Program-made: the position numbers and the translations under genes
Notes under the pieces: model-generated
Told to the model about the DNA's origin: nothing
The model's input: only the letters and a program-made list of their open reading frames with translations
Database searches by the model: none
Assembly (NCBI GenBank): GCA_003013855.2
Contig: ML058526.1
Coordinates: 496,001-560,000 of the forward strand
From: Liriodendron chinense
Lineage: Eukaryota > Streptophyta > Magnoliopsida > Magnoliales > Magnoliaceae
Direction: 5' to 3'
DNA: 64,000 nucleotides
Part shown: piece after piece, positions 43,519 to 55,500 of the stretch
Layout of the letters: each line of letters begins with the position of its first letter
How positions within the stretch are numbered: the stretch's first letter is position 1

Positions 43519-43870
43519 TGTTGAACCTCCAATTTATACATTACATAACCCATTGCATCACATTATATGCATGCTTTGAATGTTAAAAGGCCCATCTAAA
43601 TGCGTGTTTTGTGATTATAGGAATGAGAGGGGGACTTCACCAATTCACGGTTATAAGAGTCATTTTGGACACATTGAAGACTTAAAGACGCTATTGAAGA
43701 TCACAAGATTAAGGGTGAAAGGGTGAAAGAAAGAAGCAAAGGAGAGAAGAAAAGAGGGAAGGAAAAAGCGGCCAAGACTGGTCGTCCGACCGGTCGTCCA
43801 ACCGGTCCGAACACTCAACAAAAATGGACCTCACTGCAAACCTTGCTAGACTATCCACGACCGATCGTGC
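43519..43870 (+). repeat. 3' LTR of Athila F, first 352 bp
   Basis: TGTTGAACCTCC start. It aligns with 35303 onward and is cut inside the palindrome array (43776-43870) by Sirevirus G. CGTGC (43866-43870) is the predicted left target duplication of G; the rest should lie beyond the window. Confidence 0.9.
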
Positions 43871-44234
43871 TGTTAGTACATCTTTTGTTGTCAATTGGCG
43901 TGTTGGTTGGTCGCGTCTTGTCGTGTGAGCCTCGGTCGAAGTTTTGAAGAATCAAGACCTGAAGATTACGCTTCGTCCATTGCTCAAGCTCATGTTGTAA
44001 CAAGATCCCAGGTAAGTTGCATATAGATCGACCATAGGAAACCCAAAACATCAAAGAATGGCGTAAAGACTCACACATTGTACCCTCTTGACCCTTGCAC
44101 AAGTTGATCAGACTTGTGGTCCTTGGCTGGTGCAAATCGTATTGAAGATATGTCCATACATTGGACCCTTGCACCTCATCACTTCATATCTTGAAGTAAT
44201 CCGCTGACGTGTTGATGAAAACCATCTAGATAAG

Positions 44235-44757
44235 CCGACCGGTCTTCACCGGTCGGCCAGGCGTCTCAACACAACAGCAGCCTGCTGAGAAGAAGCAAAT
44301 GGGCATCTAAAGGCATTTAAAAGAATCACAAACCTTGCTGTGAAATTGCTGCTGGGGCTGCCGACCGGTCTTGACCGGTCGGCCAAGCACTTCAAATTAT
44401 AAAGAGATCTACTGGATTCATTCAGATTGATTGCCGACCGGTCTTGACCGGTCGGCCCTTTATTCAACTCACTCCAGCAAGCATAGCCGACCGGTCAAGA
44501 CTGGTCGGCCTGTTGTTTTAAAGTGCTCCAGCAAGCATAGCCGACCGGTCAAGACCGGTAGGCCTATTGTTTTAAAGTGTTCCAGCAAGGGGGTCCGACC
44601 AGTCTTGACCGGTCGGCTTACTCTTTGATTCTCTACAGCAAGGGGGTCCGACCAGTCTTGACCGGTCGGCCATTCCCAAATGAGGCTTTGTTTTTCAAAT
44701 GTCGACCGGTCCGTCCGACCGGTTGAGATACTTCTCTGACAGGTCGGTCGTGACCGT
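44235..44757. repeat. GACCGGTC palindrome array, Sirevirus G LTR
   Basis: 22-bp paired palindromes start at 44235, 44361, 44434, 44487, 44541, 44595 and 44648; the last five are spaced 53-54 bp. Units share TTTTAAAGTG.TCCAGCAAG between palindromes. Two further imperfect sites end the array about 30 bp before the TATA box. Confidence 0.95.
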
Positions 44758-44788
44758 TTTAGATCCGTTGGGGCTATCATTTGGGGCT

Positions 44789-44798
44789 CTATATAACC
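44789..44798 (+). promoter_or_regulatory. TATA box of Sirevirus G LTR
   Basis: CTATATAACC just after the palindrome array. The solo LTR at 49217 has CTATAAAAAT at the same place (49917-49926). Confidence 0.7.
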
Positions 44799-45799
44799 AT
44801 GTCTTGTGCTCTTTCAAGGCATGCATTCAACACCCTTCAAGAGCTAAGAGAGAGAGCCTTTACTCACATCCTCCTACCCTCTTTGCTCTTGTTCCCCTTG
44901 AGTTCATCATTCAAACCTAGCCATTAATGGCTTTTCACTGAGTATTCAAAGCTCGGTTTGAAGTATGAACTCAAGACCTTCATTCATGGCTGACCTACCT
45001 TCAAAATATATTTAAGAGGTCATTTATAGCCATTGAATGCTTGGGGTTTCGTAGTTCCCTCATTACCATTGCATTGAATAGGCAAGAGGAACTAGACCAA
45101 CTCTCTCCCAACTACCCGGCATCAACATATCCTCATCATTTGCATCGGTAGCTGATCTTAGGAGCACAAAGAGAAGCTGAAGCACGTGGAGCTGAAGCTA
45201 CTCATCAAAGGCATCGAATCGGGGCTCAATCGTCTAGGTATATCTAGTTTTTGAGAGTCCATTTATTCATTCACTATTCCCTGGATTGGGAAACTCCGGC
45301 GGGAGGGTACGTGACCATCCTTGGATTAGGATTGGTGAGAGTTTGAGATCCAAACTCGTCAAGTCCCTGGATTGGGCCATCGGCGGATGGTAAACGCGGT
45401 CCTAGATTAAAGGATGTCAAGGTTGATGGTTAACCTGATTTAAAACCAAGACTATAGTGAAATCCGGTGGTCTCATAGGTTGAGATCGTGAACCGGGAGT
45501 GGAGTAGGGAAACCGAACCACTATAAATCGCTGTGCATTGTGAGATTGAATGATTGCTATGTGTTGAATGGTTTAGTCAATCATGAATACTATCTGTTTG
45601 ATGAAATGCCTATGATAGTCCTTGCTTACAAATTGCTCATATAAATGTCTTGAATGCTATTGTGATTATCTTATTTGATAAGATTGACTTGATATCTTTT
45701 TAATTATGATGGGAATTTAAAAAGTCCTATTCACCCCCCCTCTAGGACATTAGGCATATCTCCAAGTATCTCTATAAGCGGTAAAACCGCAATTTCAAT

Positions 45800-45811
45800 T
45801 GGTATCAAAGC
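45800..45811 (+). other. Primer-binding site of Sirevirus G
   Basis: TGGTATCAAAGC, two bases after the LTR; one change from the TGGTATCAGAGC (initiator tRNA-Met) of plant copia elements. Confidence 0.9.
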
Positions 45812-45868
45812 GGGTTCCTCCGTTCAGGTTTAAAAACCTGGAGTGAGATCCTAAGAGAGCTTGAAAAT

Positions 45869-47839
45869 ATGTCTAGAGAGGACTCTTCCTCCGTTACTAA
45901 ACCTCCCTTCTTTGATGGGTCTAACTATCCATATTGGAAAGCCCGAATGCGCATCTTTTTGAAATCTATTGATTCGGACGTTAGGGATATGATTGATATT
46001 GGATATAAACCCCCAATGGTCACTATATGTAAGGAAGGTGAACCGGATGTCCTCAAGCCAAAAGAAAAGGCGATGTGGACCGATTATGATAAAGCTCAAC
46101 GGGTCTGTAATGCCAAAGGGCTGAATGCCATCTTTTGTTCAGTATCTAAAGATGAATTTGGCCGGATTCAAAATTGCACATCCAGTAAGCAGGCATGGGA
46201 CATTCTTGAAGTTACTCATGAAGGAACAAGCATTGCTAAAAATTCAAAACTTCAGCGTCTCTCCACACAATTTGAAAACATCACTATGGAGGAGCACGAA
46301 ACATTTACTGATTTCTATACCAAGCTAAACAAGATTACAAATGAAATGTGGGGCTTGGGGGATCCCGTTCCGGAGCATAGACTATGTAGGAAAATTCTGA
46401 GATCCCTACCGGAACGGTTCTCTTCCAAAGTTACTACCATCGAAGAATGTAGGGACCTAAATACCATGAAAGTTGAAGAACTTCTCGGGTCCCTTCAAAC
46501 CTACGAGCTAGGTTTCAAAACTCCCTCCAAATCCAAAAGTACAGCCCTGAAATCTTCTCACAGAAAACAAGAATCTGAATGTGGTAGTGAGGAAGATCCC
46601 GACTTAGAAGAAATGGCACTCATGGCCAAGAAATTTCAAAAATTCTTCAAAACTAAGGGAAATACTTCTAGAAGGAAACCCTACCAGAAGGGTAAACCTT
46701 TTGATTCTAAGAACAACAAAGGAAAATTTGTTAAGTCAAAAGACCCTCAATGCTACAAGTGTGGAGGATTTGGTCACATTGCATCCGAGTGCACCAATAA
46801 CAAAGCCAAGAAAAAGGCAATGGCGGCTACATGGGATGAGACTGAAGAATCTGAATCAGAATCAGTCCTATACCAAAGTGAGGAGGAGCAAGGTTCAATC
46901 AGAATTTTAATGGCCTCCATTACTGATATTGTGCCTCAAATCGAGCCCATTGCAAAGATCACTGGAGACATTGATGATCATGAATCCTCTAACACAGAAA
47001 ATGATTCCTTGAGTGATGATGAGAATGAGGAGGAAGGCCTTCAGGAGGTTTACAACCAACTATACATTGAAAATATAAATACCATTAACAAGTTGGGCCA
47101 AATGAAGGCTGAAAATGACAAACTGATGAAAAATCTTGATGGATTGAAAATAGAGAATCAAAAGATGAGTCAAGATTTAGAAGAGCTGAAAAAGAAGAAT
47201 GATGAGCTTGAACAAGAAAAGAAAAGGCTCATAAGTGGTAAATCTCTAGACAAGCATGCTAGACTTGAGAAAGAACTCAAAGAGGCGAACACTGAAATTG
47301 ATCGTCTTAAGTGTCAAGTCGTTGACTCTAGAAGACGGTTCGCCCAAGGAGAAGAAAATCTTGAAAAACTCCTAGGTGTTGTAAGATCACCAAGGGACAA
47401 AAGAGGTTTGGGCTATGATAGTCACACAACTACCTCAGTCCATCCAATTGCAAGAAAAGATCATGGTGCATCAGGGAGTAAAACTAGAGCATCTCCTGTC
47501 TGCCATGCTTGTGGAGACATTGGGCACTTAAAATTTGAGTGCTTGGTATTCAAAAATCCGGTCAAAAACTTGAAAGGTAAATTTGTACCGACCGGGAAAA
47601 ATGTCCAAGCTAATTGGAATCCTCCCATGCATTCTTCACCTAAGAGGGGAAACATTCGAAAGAATTATCCTGCTCTTCCTAGGAAGGACAAGAGGATGGA
47701 TGAACTATTGGAGCAAGTTAAAATGCTGAATTTGAAAACTGCTCTTCTTTTGCGTGAAAAAGAAAAATCTGATTCTCCCAAGAAAACTAGAGAATCCCAC
47801 CAGAAGAACACCTCTCATAAAAGGACAACAACTAAATGA
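45869..47839 (+). CDS. Sirevirus G Gag
   Basis: 656 residues, long for copia Gag but usual for Sireviruses. The N-terminus has the copia Gag signature (PPFFDGSNYPYWKARM) and the UBN2-like block IAKNSKLQRLSTQFENI..MEEHETFTDFYTKL. Two CCHC knuckles: CYKCGGFGHIASEC (about residue 295) and CHACGDIGHLKFEC (about 545). Between them lies an acidic Ser-rich stretch and a strong coiled coil (about 385-505, KNLDGLKIENQKMSQDLEE and following Leu/Glu/Lys heptads). It ends in a Ser/Lys-rich tail. The stop is TGA, and pol continues downstream in the same frame, so pol would need stop readthrough, or the TGA is a C-to-T decay product of CGA. Confidence 0.9.
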   Translation: MSREDSSSVTKPPFFDGSNYPYWKARMRIFLKSIDSDVRDMIDIGYKPPMVTICKEGEPDVLKPKEKAMWTDYDKAQRVCNAKGLNAIFCSVSKDEFGRIQNCTSSKQAWDILEVTHEGTSIAKNSKLQRLSTQFENITMEEHETFTDFYTKLNKITNEMWGLGDPVPEHRLCRKILRSLPERFSSKVTTIEECRDLNTMKVEELLGSLQTYELGFKTPSKSKSTALKSSHRKQESECGSEEDPDLEEMALMAKKFQKFFKTKGNTSRRKPYQKGKPFDSKNNKGKFVKSKDPQCYKCGGFGHIASECTNNKAKKKAMAATWDETEESESESVLYQSEEEQGSIRILMASITDIVPQIEPIAKITGDIDDHESSNTENDSLSDDENEEEGLQEVYNQLYIENINTINKLGQMKAENDKLMKNLDGLKIENQKMSQDLEELKKKNDELEQEKKRLISGKSLDKHARLEKELKEANTEIDRLKCQVVDSRRRFAQGEENLEKLLGVVRSPRDKRGLGYDSHTTTSVHPIARKDHGASGSKTRASPVCHACGDIGHLKFECLVFKNPVKNLKGKFVPTGKNVQANWNPPMHSSPKRGNIRKNYPALPRKDKRMDELLEQVKMLNLKTALLLREKEKSDSPKKTRESHQKNTSHKRTTTK

Positions 47840-47857
47840 GTTGTTAAGAACAAGTGC

Positions 47858-48101
47858 TTGGTCATTCATACTGCCTTAAAAGCTGGGAATACCCCTAGAT
47901 GGTACTTGGATAGTGGTTGCTCTAGACACATGACAGGTGATAGATCTCAATTTTGTGCATATGACGAATTTAATGGTGGGTCTGTCACATTTGGTGATGG
48001 GAGCATAGCTAAAATCATTGGTAAAGGAACCATCACAGGGCCAGGTTTGCCCGAAATTGAAAATGTGCTGTATGTTGATGGCCTCAAACACAACTTACTG
48101 A
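47858..48101 (+). CDS. Sirevirus G protease, split by Athila B
   Basis: Copia protease: RWYLDSGCSRHMTGDRSQF with the catalytic D-S-G, then VTFGDGS and ILYVDGLKHNLL-type ending (NVLYVDGLKHNLL). At 48101 Athila B begins; the true continuation, SISQICDEEHSVSF, is at 59646 onward. The open frame's last residues after LL are LTR-encoded. It is in frame with the gag ORF across a TGA. The listed Met is internal. Confidence 0.85.
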
Positions 48102-49004
48102 TGTTCGCTCGCCTCAAGTGTAAGGCTGCGATGTAGTAATAAAACTCAGTAAGACCAAGGTCAATCCACAGGGAAATAAAAACAACCTTCCAAACTATTC
48201 CAGCAACTCAATTTATGGAAGAAATTCAGATTCAATTGGGTATTTAACTAAAACAGCAACTTAATCAAGATTCAGAGATATAAAGTACTAAGGCTTTCAA
48301 GGATCCACTTGTAGCAATCCTATATCAATTCAGCCAATCCAAGTAGAGAACACAACTAGATTTGAAGTCCTATCTCTCATCTAGTTGGAAAATAAAGCAT
48401 TCACACACATTCCATCACATTCAAGTTGAACTTCCAAGTTCTAGCTCCATTCAAACAAAACAAACTCGAAACCATAGCCTGCGGAGTAACAGCCATGCCT
48501 CTGGACTATGGCCTGCTCAAGGATTACTATAATCCGAATTTAAACAAACAAACATGATAATCTCAGAGAATTAAAAGGAATTCATGTCCGGAGCACATAA
48601 ACTCTCATAAAACGTCTCAAACTACCACTTTTTGGAACTAAACCATGCAAAAATCCAAACTTGAACGGAAATTACTTGAATTAAACTGAAATCAACATAG
48701 AATTAGCTACAAGCTTCACCTCTCAGCCTTAGCTGAGAGGTTCTAGCCGAGCATTGTCATGCTGCAACTAAAATCTCAGAATAAAAGCATAAAAACAGAA
48801 AAACCCGAATAGGAGAGTTGCAGACGCTCCACGATCGCTTTCCCTCCTTAGAACCTCGTTCCTTAGCTTCTCTGATAACCTAGGAAGAGCCCATAGGTGT
48901 CCTTTTATAGCAATAAACCTCCCTTGCACCGGATTCTGCGAAAGATTACGCATTGCGCAGCAATTTTCGGAGTCAGATTTAGAAAGGACTCATGTTACGT
49001 AGAG

Positions 49005-49186
49005 CCGACCGGTCGTGACCGGTCGGACTGATCTTTTAAACAATCCACGGGGCACAACCGACCGGTGATGACCGGTCGGAGTGGACTGTCCATTCATCCA
49101 GCAAGTGTGGCGAACCGGTCATGACCGGTCGGACCACTTTGAAGTGTTGTTCCAGCGTATACAGCCGACCGGTCATGACCGGTCGG
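49005..49186. repeat. GACCGGTC palindrome array, Athila B 3' LTR
   Basis: Units start at 49005, 49058, 49111 and 49165 (53, 53, 54 bp). A fifth, about 50 bp on, was separated by the solo LTR and is now at 51168. Confidence 0.95.
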
Positions 49187-49216
49187 GCTCCTCTGTCCAT
49201 CTTCCAGTGCATGGCT

Positions 49217-51164
49217 TGTTAGTGCACTTTTTCGTGGCATACTAGTGCACCTTGTTTGTCAATCACTTACAGCTGTGAGTCTTGTGTCGGTTAAGCCCAA
49301 TGAAGACGAAGACCGAAGACTCAAGACGTCCAGCCTCATCAAGGAAGAAGATTCAGGTAAATGAGATGCCTTGGTGCCTTAACCTCGACCAAAACCTATC
49401 CCCTTTGTATCCTTGATGACCTTGACCATATTTAGAACCCTTTAGGCATCATAGATAGGCCCTAGGTGTCCCATTTGTACACCCTAACCTTGGCCTTGAA
49501 CTACATGCTGAAGAAACACATGTATCAGCAAATACATTGGGGTCCCAGGCTGGTCCGACCGGTCAAGACCGGTCGGGCAGCATCCCTGCTGGATGTACAA
49601 AGGCCAGCCGACCGGTCAGGACCGGTCGGCCTTCACAAATGAAGGTATACAGCAAGGTGGACCGACCGGTCATGACCGGTCGGCCAGTGTTGGCTTCCAT
49701 GCATGTTTCAGCCATCCAGCAAAGGGGGCCGACCGGTCATGACCGGTCGGCCAGTATGGCTTAGGCTGTCCAGTGAGGGGGTCCGACCGGTCATGACCGG
49801 TCGGCCCATATATGTGGCCTATACACTTGAGGTTCTTCAGCAGGGGAGTCCGACCGGTCATGACCGGTCGGGGCAGGCCGTTTTATGGCCGTTTTATGAC
49901 CGTTGGAGCCTCTTTTCTATAAAAATGGAGCTCCATTCTTGGGTCATTGAGAGAAGTTTTTGAGAGCCCATTCCATACTCATCTTATACATCATTTGGGG
50001 CCTCAAAGAGGAGGTTTTCAAGTCATATCCCTTGTGTTTCAAACACAAGTATGGGCATTCAAATGCTATCAAGAGATGACTTGATTCCTCTCTCAAATCT
50101 AGAGGTGTGACACTATTCCACATAGGTATATCCTTTGTCCAAGACCTCTAGAAGACTCTCTAGGTGAATCTCCTAGTTGGAACAACCTACACATCCCATG
50201 TATGAGATTCACCCATCCTCCTAGCACCTTGGGCTTTTCAAGGCATCGCATGCAAGGTGTTTGATCGAATGTGGCTGAGGCATTGGCAACGCAACGGCGG
50301 CACGATTGAGGGAGCAAAGGGAAGCTGATTGAAGCACGGGAGAGCAAAGATCAAGCAACCTAATACGGTGCTAAACAAGGGGCTCATCCGACAAGTAAGT
50401 TGTCTTAATTGAGAGTCCATTTTAGAGTTTGTTTGTCAACTCGCCTTAGGGACGTTAGCCGTTCCTTGGTCCGTTAGCCGGGCCTAAACTAAGTCTCCAA
50501 GGGGGAGCCTCCGACACAGGGAGTAAACGTGCGATAAGGTTGAGAGTTAGCCTATGTCTAAAACTCCGGATACGGTTGAGAGGTGAACCGATAAAACCTC
50601 CGTGTAAAGGTTGAGAGGTGAACCTCATTTAAAACCTCCGATAGTGAATGCCGGTGTGCTCAAAGGGGTTGAGTACTTGAACCGGGAGTGGAGTAGACAC
50701 GTAGTCGAACCACTATACATCCTTGTGTTTGTGATTGTTATTGAGCACATTGATATCTTTGCATTGTTAGTTTAATTGCTTAATTATGAATGATTGATAT
50801 GAATGCATGCTAGGCACTTTTTAGGCATCCTTGCACAAGATGTACCTTCACTACTTGTGTAGACTTGAGCTCATTGATCCAATCTCATAAGTCTACACAA
50901 GGTGCATAGGTTAGTAGCTTAATTAGTTGAATCATTTTCTTACCTATGCATGCTTAGACTAGGGTTGGTTATTGCTTAACTCTTGCTAGTCTTGTGATTG
51001 GACCCACCAAGGCTTGGAAGCCAAGGTGTTCTTGCTTACCTAGCTTAAACTTGTTAAATTGCATAAGTAGGTGAAAAGAATTTTAAAAAGGTCCTATTCA
51101 CCCCCCCTCTAGGTCCATAGACATATGTCAGAGTATCTCTACAAGCGGTAAAACCGCACTTTCA
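49217..51164 (+). mobile_element. Sirevirus solo LTR (1948 bp) in Athila B
   Basis: TGTTAGTGCAC...ACCGCACTTTCA with perfect duplication TGGCT (49212-49216 and 51165-51169). Same family as the G LTR: palindromes, TATA box at 49917-49926, then AGTCCTATTCACCCCCCC-like tract near 51100. No internal sequence. It landed directly beside a GACCGGTC site of the Athila array. Confidence 0.95.
49555..49871. repeat. GACCGGTC palindrome array, Sirevirus solo LTR
   Basis: Six near-perfect 22-bp palindromes starting at 49555, 49618, 49672, 49739, 49783 and 49850, many preceded by CCAGCAAGGGGG or a close variant. The TATA box is 46 bp further on. Frames translating the units (repeated GPTGHDRS or RPVMTGRP) are not genes. 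Confidence 0.95.
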
Positions 51165-51449
51165 TGGCTGACCGGTCGTGACTGGTCAGCCTGTCTTCAC
51201 TTTGGTCTTCTTTCTTTCATTTCTCCTCTTTTCTTCTTCTTTCACTTCTCCTTGCTTTCTTCTTTCTTCGGTCCTCTTTCATCCTTCATGCGAAAGCTCC
51301 AAATGCATTCTTTTGGCTCGTAATTGAATGAAGTCCGCTCTCATCCCTATAACCACAAAACATGTGTTAGGATGGGCCTTTAAACCACGAAAACCATGCA
51401 AACCTTGTCGTGTAATGGGCAATGCAATGTATAAATTGGAGGTTCAACA

Positions 51450-52571
51450 CACCCCCCAACCAGCTTTTTGCTAGTCCCAAGCAAAACATGCGTGAAACAA
51501 TTTCAAACCTCCAAACCCAACTCTCCTTCAGAACCCATGATTCTATCCATTCTAAGATGCATAAGTATAAAATTTGGAAAAATTAGGTGCTAGAAGTTGA
51601 AACCTTGGATTCTCAAAACATAAGAAGTGCCTACATGAAACTTCCGCTGATTGATTGATAAATAGAAGGACTCGAACAACTTCAACCTAGTGTGCATAGT
51701 GAAAGTTCATCTCATGAGTTCCGGGGATTATCTTCTTCATAGATCAACTAAACTATAGATTTCAAGGTTCACCGAGTAACAACAAGCCTATAACAGGAAT
51801 TTGTCTTACCGTCCTTCCGACGGCTTTCACACTACGTCCCATTTCCGGCTTTGGTTACGGTTCGACCATCCCCCGGTTGGTAATAGGTAGCCCTTTTTGG
51901 AATTTTCCACCATTTTTCATTCCTTCCCGATTTCATCCTTCCTTTCCTTTTTCTTTTAAATTAGATAGGATTTTTATAAATCCAAATCTTCTGTTATTTT
52001 CCCATGGACAAGGATGAACAAAATACCCCGGCTTGGCTGCTCAACACCTTTAAATCAATGTCTACTAATCTATAAATCACATAAACCTGTCAACTCATGA
52101 AAATCGTGTAATGTGAACTTGGTGTAAAGGTGTTCAAATTTTCTATCAATCACAACAATAGGGGAACTATCATATAAAACCATTATGTTTGGAGAAATTC
52201 AAAACTACAACATCACACACTTCGTATCTCCTCTTCTTATACTCAAAGCATCTCAAATGTATAGAAACAAGATTTTCTAAAAGAGTTTTGAGATGTTAGA
52301 AAATTCAAAAAAAAATTCCGCATATGAAGCTCGAAATGTTGCAATATGTTAGATGAGGGATCTTATCTCACCCCCCAACCAAATCTTGCATTGTCCTCAA
52401 TGTAAAAAGATAGTCAATTAGCATGAACATGAGAGCAATGGTAAACAATGAGAGAGTGAGAATCAATAGTACCTGAGAGAGCGATCATGGGAGTCTCCAA
52501 CCCAACAACTAAACCTACTAAAACAGTAAAACGAAAGAAAAACCTACCTATACCTCCATCAGACTAGGAGA
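51450..52571 (-). other. Athila B non-coding tail with two polypurine tracts
   Basis: It holds no gene. CACCCCCCAACC (minus: GGTTGGGGGGTG) occurs at 51450-51461 next to the LTR and at 52369-52380, 919 bp apart. Confidence 0.8.
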
Positions 52572-55500
52572 TCAATCATCCTGATAGACAGGATCGATCA
52601 GAGTGATGGACGTGTCCTCTGAATCGAATTTCTCAATAAATGGTTTAAGGCGTTGTCCATTAACTTTAAAACGGTTACCATTCGCTGCATTCTCCATATC
52701 AACAGCCCCATGAGGAAAATTTTCTTTGATAATATATGGGCCGGTCCATCGAGATCGTAATTTGCCCGGAAAAAGGTGAAGTCGGGAATTATACAAGAGT
52801 ACTTTCTGTCCTTCATGGAAAGATTTCCTGAAGATGTGCTTGTCATGGAAGGCCTTCATCTTACTCTTGTAAATTCTCGAGTTCTCATATACGTCGTTCC
52901 GAATTTCATCAAGCTCATTTAATTGAATTTTTCGAAGCGAGCTAGCCTTGTCCATGTCAAAGTTTAAAGCTCGAATTGCCCAATAAGCTTTGTGTTCTAT
53001 CTCCACAGGCAAGTGGCAAGCTTTCCCATAGACAAGTCTATAAGGGGACATTCCAATGGGTGTCTTGTAGGCGGTACGGTGAGCCCAAAGTGCATCATCT
53101 AATCTTATGGACCAATCCTTGCGATCCGGTCTCACTGTCTTTTCCAAAATCTGCTTGATTTCCCTATTGGAGATTTCAGCTTGCCCACTTGTTTGTGGAT
53201 GATATGGGGTGCTCACTTTGTGCCTAATACCATATTTCTTCATCAAAGTTTCAAAGGGTCTATTGCAAAAGTGAGAACCACCATCACTAATAATGGCTCG
53301 AGGCGTCCCAAATCTAGAAAGTATGTTTTCTTTTAGGAACTTGAGAACCGTACGATGATCGTTGGTTCTACATGGGATAGCCTCTATCCATTTAGACACA
53401 TAGTCTACGGCAAGCAGAATATAGACATGTCCAAAAGATGAGGGGAATGGTCCCATGAAATCAATGCCCCAACAGTCAAAGACTTCAAGATGTTGAATTG
53501 GGGTGAGAGGCATCATATTTCGACGGGATAATCCTCCTAATTTCTGGCAGCGCTCGCACGCTTTGCAAAACTCGTGGGTGTCCTTAAATAATGTGGGCCA
53601 ATAAAAACCACACTGCAGAATTTTCGCAGTTGTTTTCATGGCTGAAAAATGACCCCCACATGCTTGATCATGACAAAAGGAGATGACTGAATTGTGTTCA
53701 TCATCGGGGACGCATCTCCTTATAATTTGATCTGGGCAATATTTAAACAATAGAGGCTCATCCCAGAAAAATCTGCGCACTTCCCTTAGAAATTTACGTT
53801 TGTCCTGCGTAGTCCAATGAATCGGCATCGCACCTGTGGAAAGATAATTGGCTATATCAGCGTACCATGGTGGATGCATAGCAACAAAGAGTTGCTCATC
53901 AGGGAATGAGTCCTCAATAGGTGACTCGTCAATGGAATTTGGTAGGACTAGGCGGGATAGATGATCCGCCACCACATTTTCTACCCCCTTCTTATCTTTG
54001 ATCTCCAAGTCAAATTCTTGAAGGAGTAGGATCCATCTAAGCAAATGGGGCTTAGCATCCTTCTTAGAAAGAAGGTATTTCAGCGCCGCATGATCCGTAT
54101 AAACAATAACTTTGGATCCTATTAAGTATGGCCTGAATTTGTCCAAGGCAAAAATGACAGCTAGGAGCTCTTTCTCCGTAGTCGAATAATTAACTTGGGC
54201 AGGATTCAAGGTCCTACTTGCGTAGTAGATGACATGGGGCTTTTTATCCTTCTTTTGGCCTAACACCGCCCCAATGGCAAAATCGCTTGCATCGTACATC
54301 AACTCAAAAGGAATGGACCAATCTAGTGGTTGCATGATAGGAGCGGTTGTCAACATGTCCTTTAGCTTTGAAAAAGCTAATTGACATTCGGTACTCCACT
54401 CAAATTGGTTCTCCTTTTGTAGAAGATTGCATAAAGGTCTTGAGATATGACTAAAATCCTTTATGAACCTTCTATAGAAACCGGCGTGTCCATGGAAGGA
54501 CCGCACATCGCGTATGCTCTTGGGTGGTGGTAGATTGGAAATTATGTCGATTTTTTCCCGGTCTACCTCTATTCCATTGGACGAGATGATATGTCCAAGG
54601 ACTATTCCTCTTTGTACCATGAAATGACACTTTTCCCAGTTCAATACAAGTTGCTTCTCCTCACACCTCATCAAGACCAACTTCAAGTGCTTGAGACACT
54701 CATCAAATGTACAACCAAAAACAAAAAAGTCATCCATGAATACCTCAAGAAACTCACCCACCATATCCGAGAAAATACTCAACATGCATCGTTGGAATGT
54801 GGAGGGTGCATTGCATAACCCGAATGGCATCCTTCGGTAGGCGAAGGTACCAAACAGGCATGTAAATGTGGTTTTCTCTTGGTCTTCCGGAGCTATCTCA
54901 ATTTGGTTATATCCGGAATAGCCATCTAGGTAGCAATAATAGGAATGACCTGCCAACCTCTCCAAAATTTGATCCATAAATGGGAGAGGGAAGTGGTTTT
55001 TCCTAGTAACCGTGTTGAGCTTCCTATAATCAATGCACATACGCCAACCGGTGGTCACCCTCGTCGGTATAAGCTCGTTGTTGGCGTTCTCAATGATGGT
55101 AATATCGGATTTCTTGGGGACAACTTGGGTAGGACTCACCCATTGGCTATCTGAGATGGGGTAGATAATACCCACATCCAATAGCTTCAACACCTCGGCT
55201 TTGACAACCTCCATCATGTTTGGATTTAGCCGTCTTTGAGGTTGTCTAGTCGTTTTTGCATTTTCTTCAAGGTGTATTCGGTGTGTGCAAACCGAAGGAT
55301 CTATCCCTTTGAGATCCGCTATTGTCCAACCTATGGCTTCCCTATGTTCTTTGAGTAACTCAATCAACTTGAGCTCTTGGTCCTTTTCTAGGTGGGAGGC
55401 AATGACAACTGGGAATGTTTCCTCTTGACCCAAATATACATATTTAAGCTCGGATGGCAATGGTTTGAGGTCAAGCTTTGGTGGTTTGATGTTAGACGGT

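Larger units (their letters stand above)
35303..43870 (+). mobile_element. Athila element F, degraded, 3' LTR interrupted
   Basis: 5' LTR 35303-36643, primer-binding site, gag-pol with many shifts and stops to 42385, non-coding tail, and a 3' LTR that starts at 43519 and is cut at 43870 by Sirevirus G. The closest match in this window is A/B rather than E. Confidence 0.9.
43871..45797 (+). repeat. 5' LTR of Sirevirus G (1927 bp)
   Basis: TGTTAGTACATC...ACCGCAATTTCA, with the palindrome array, TATA box at 44789-44798 (CTATATAACC) and the C run in AGTCCTATTCACCCCCCC (45723-45740) near its end. It is the same family as the two solo LTRs and element C. Confidence 0.95.
48102..51449 (-). repeat. 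3' LTR of Athila B, split by a solo LTR
   Basis: Pieces 48102-49216 and 51170-51449, about 1395 bp together, against 1385 bp for the 5' LTR. The 10-bp difference is a deletion in the 5' LTR's second palindrome. TATA box at 48901-48910 (minus), hairpin at 48719-48740. Confidence 0.95.

Noticed and set aside
44431..44628. Frames with repeated GRPV.LKCSSK or TGRP peptides (also 49537-49963 and 59107-59373)
   Set aside because: They are translations of the palindromic DNA repeats, readable on both strands because the DNA is symmetrical.
49555..49871. CRISPR-like array (22-bp palindromic repeats with about 30-bp spacers)
   Set aside because: It lies in a plant retrotransposon LTR with a TATA box and target duplication. 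The spacers are alike rather than unique, and no cas genes are near.
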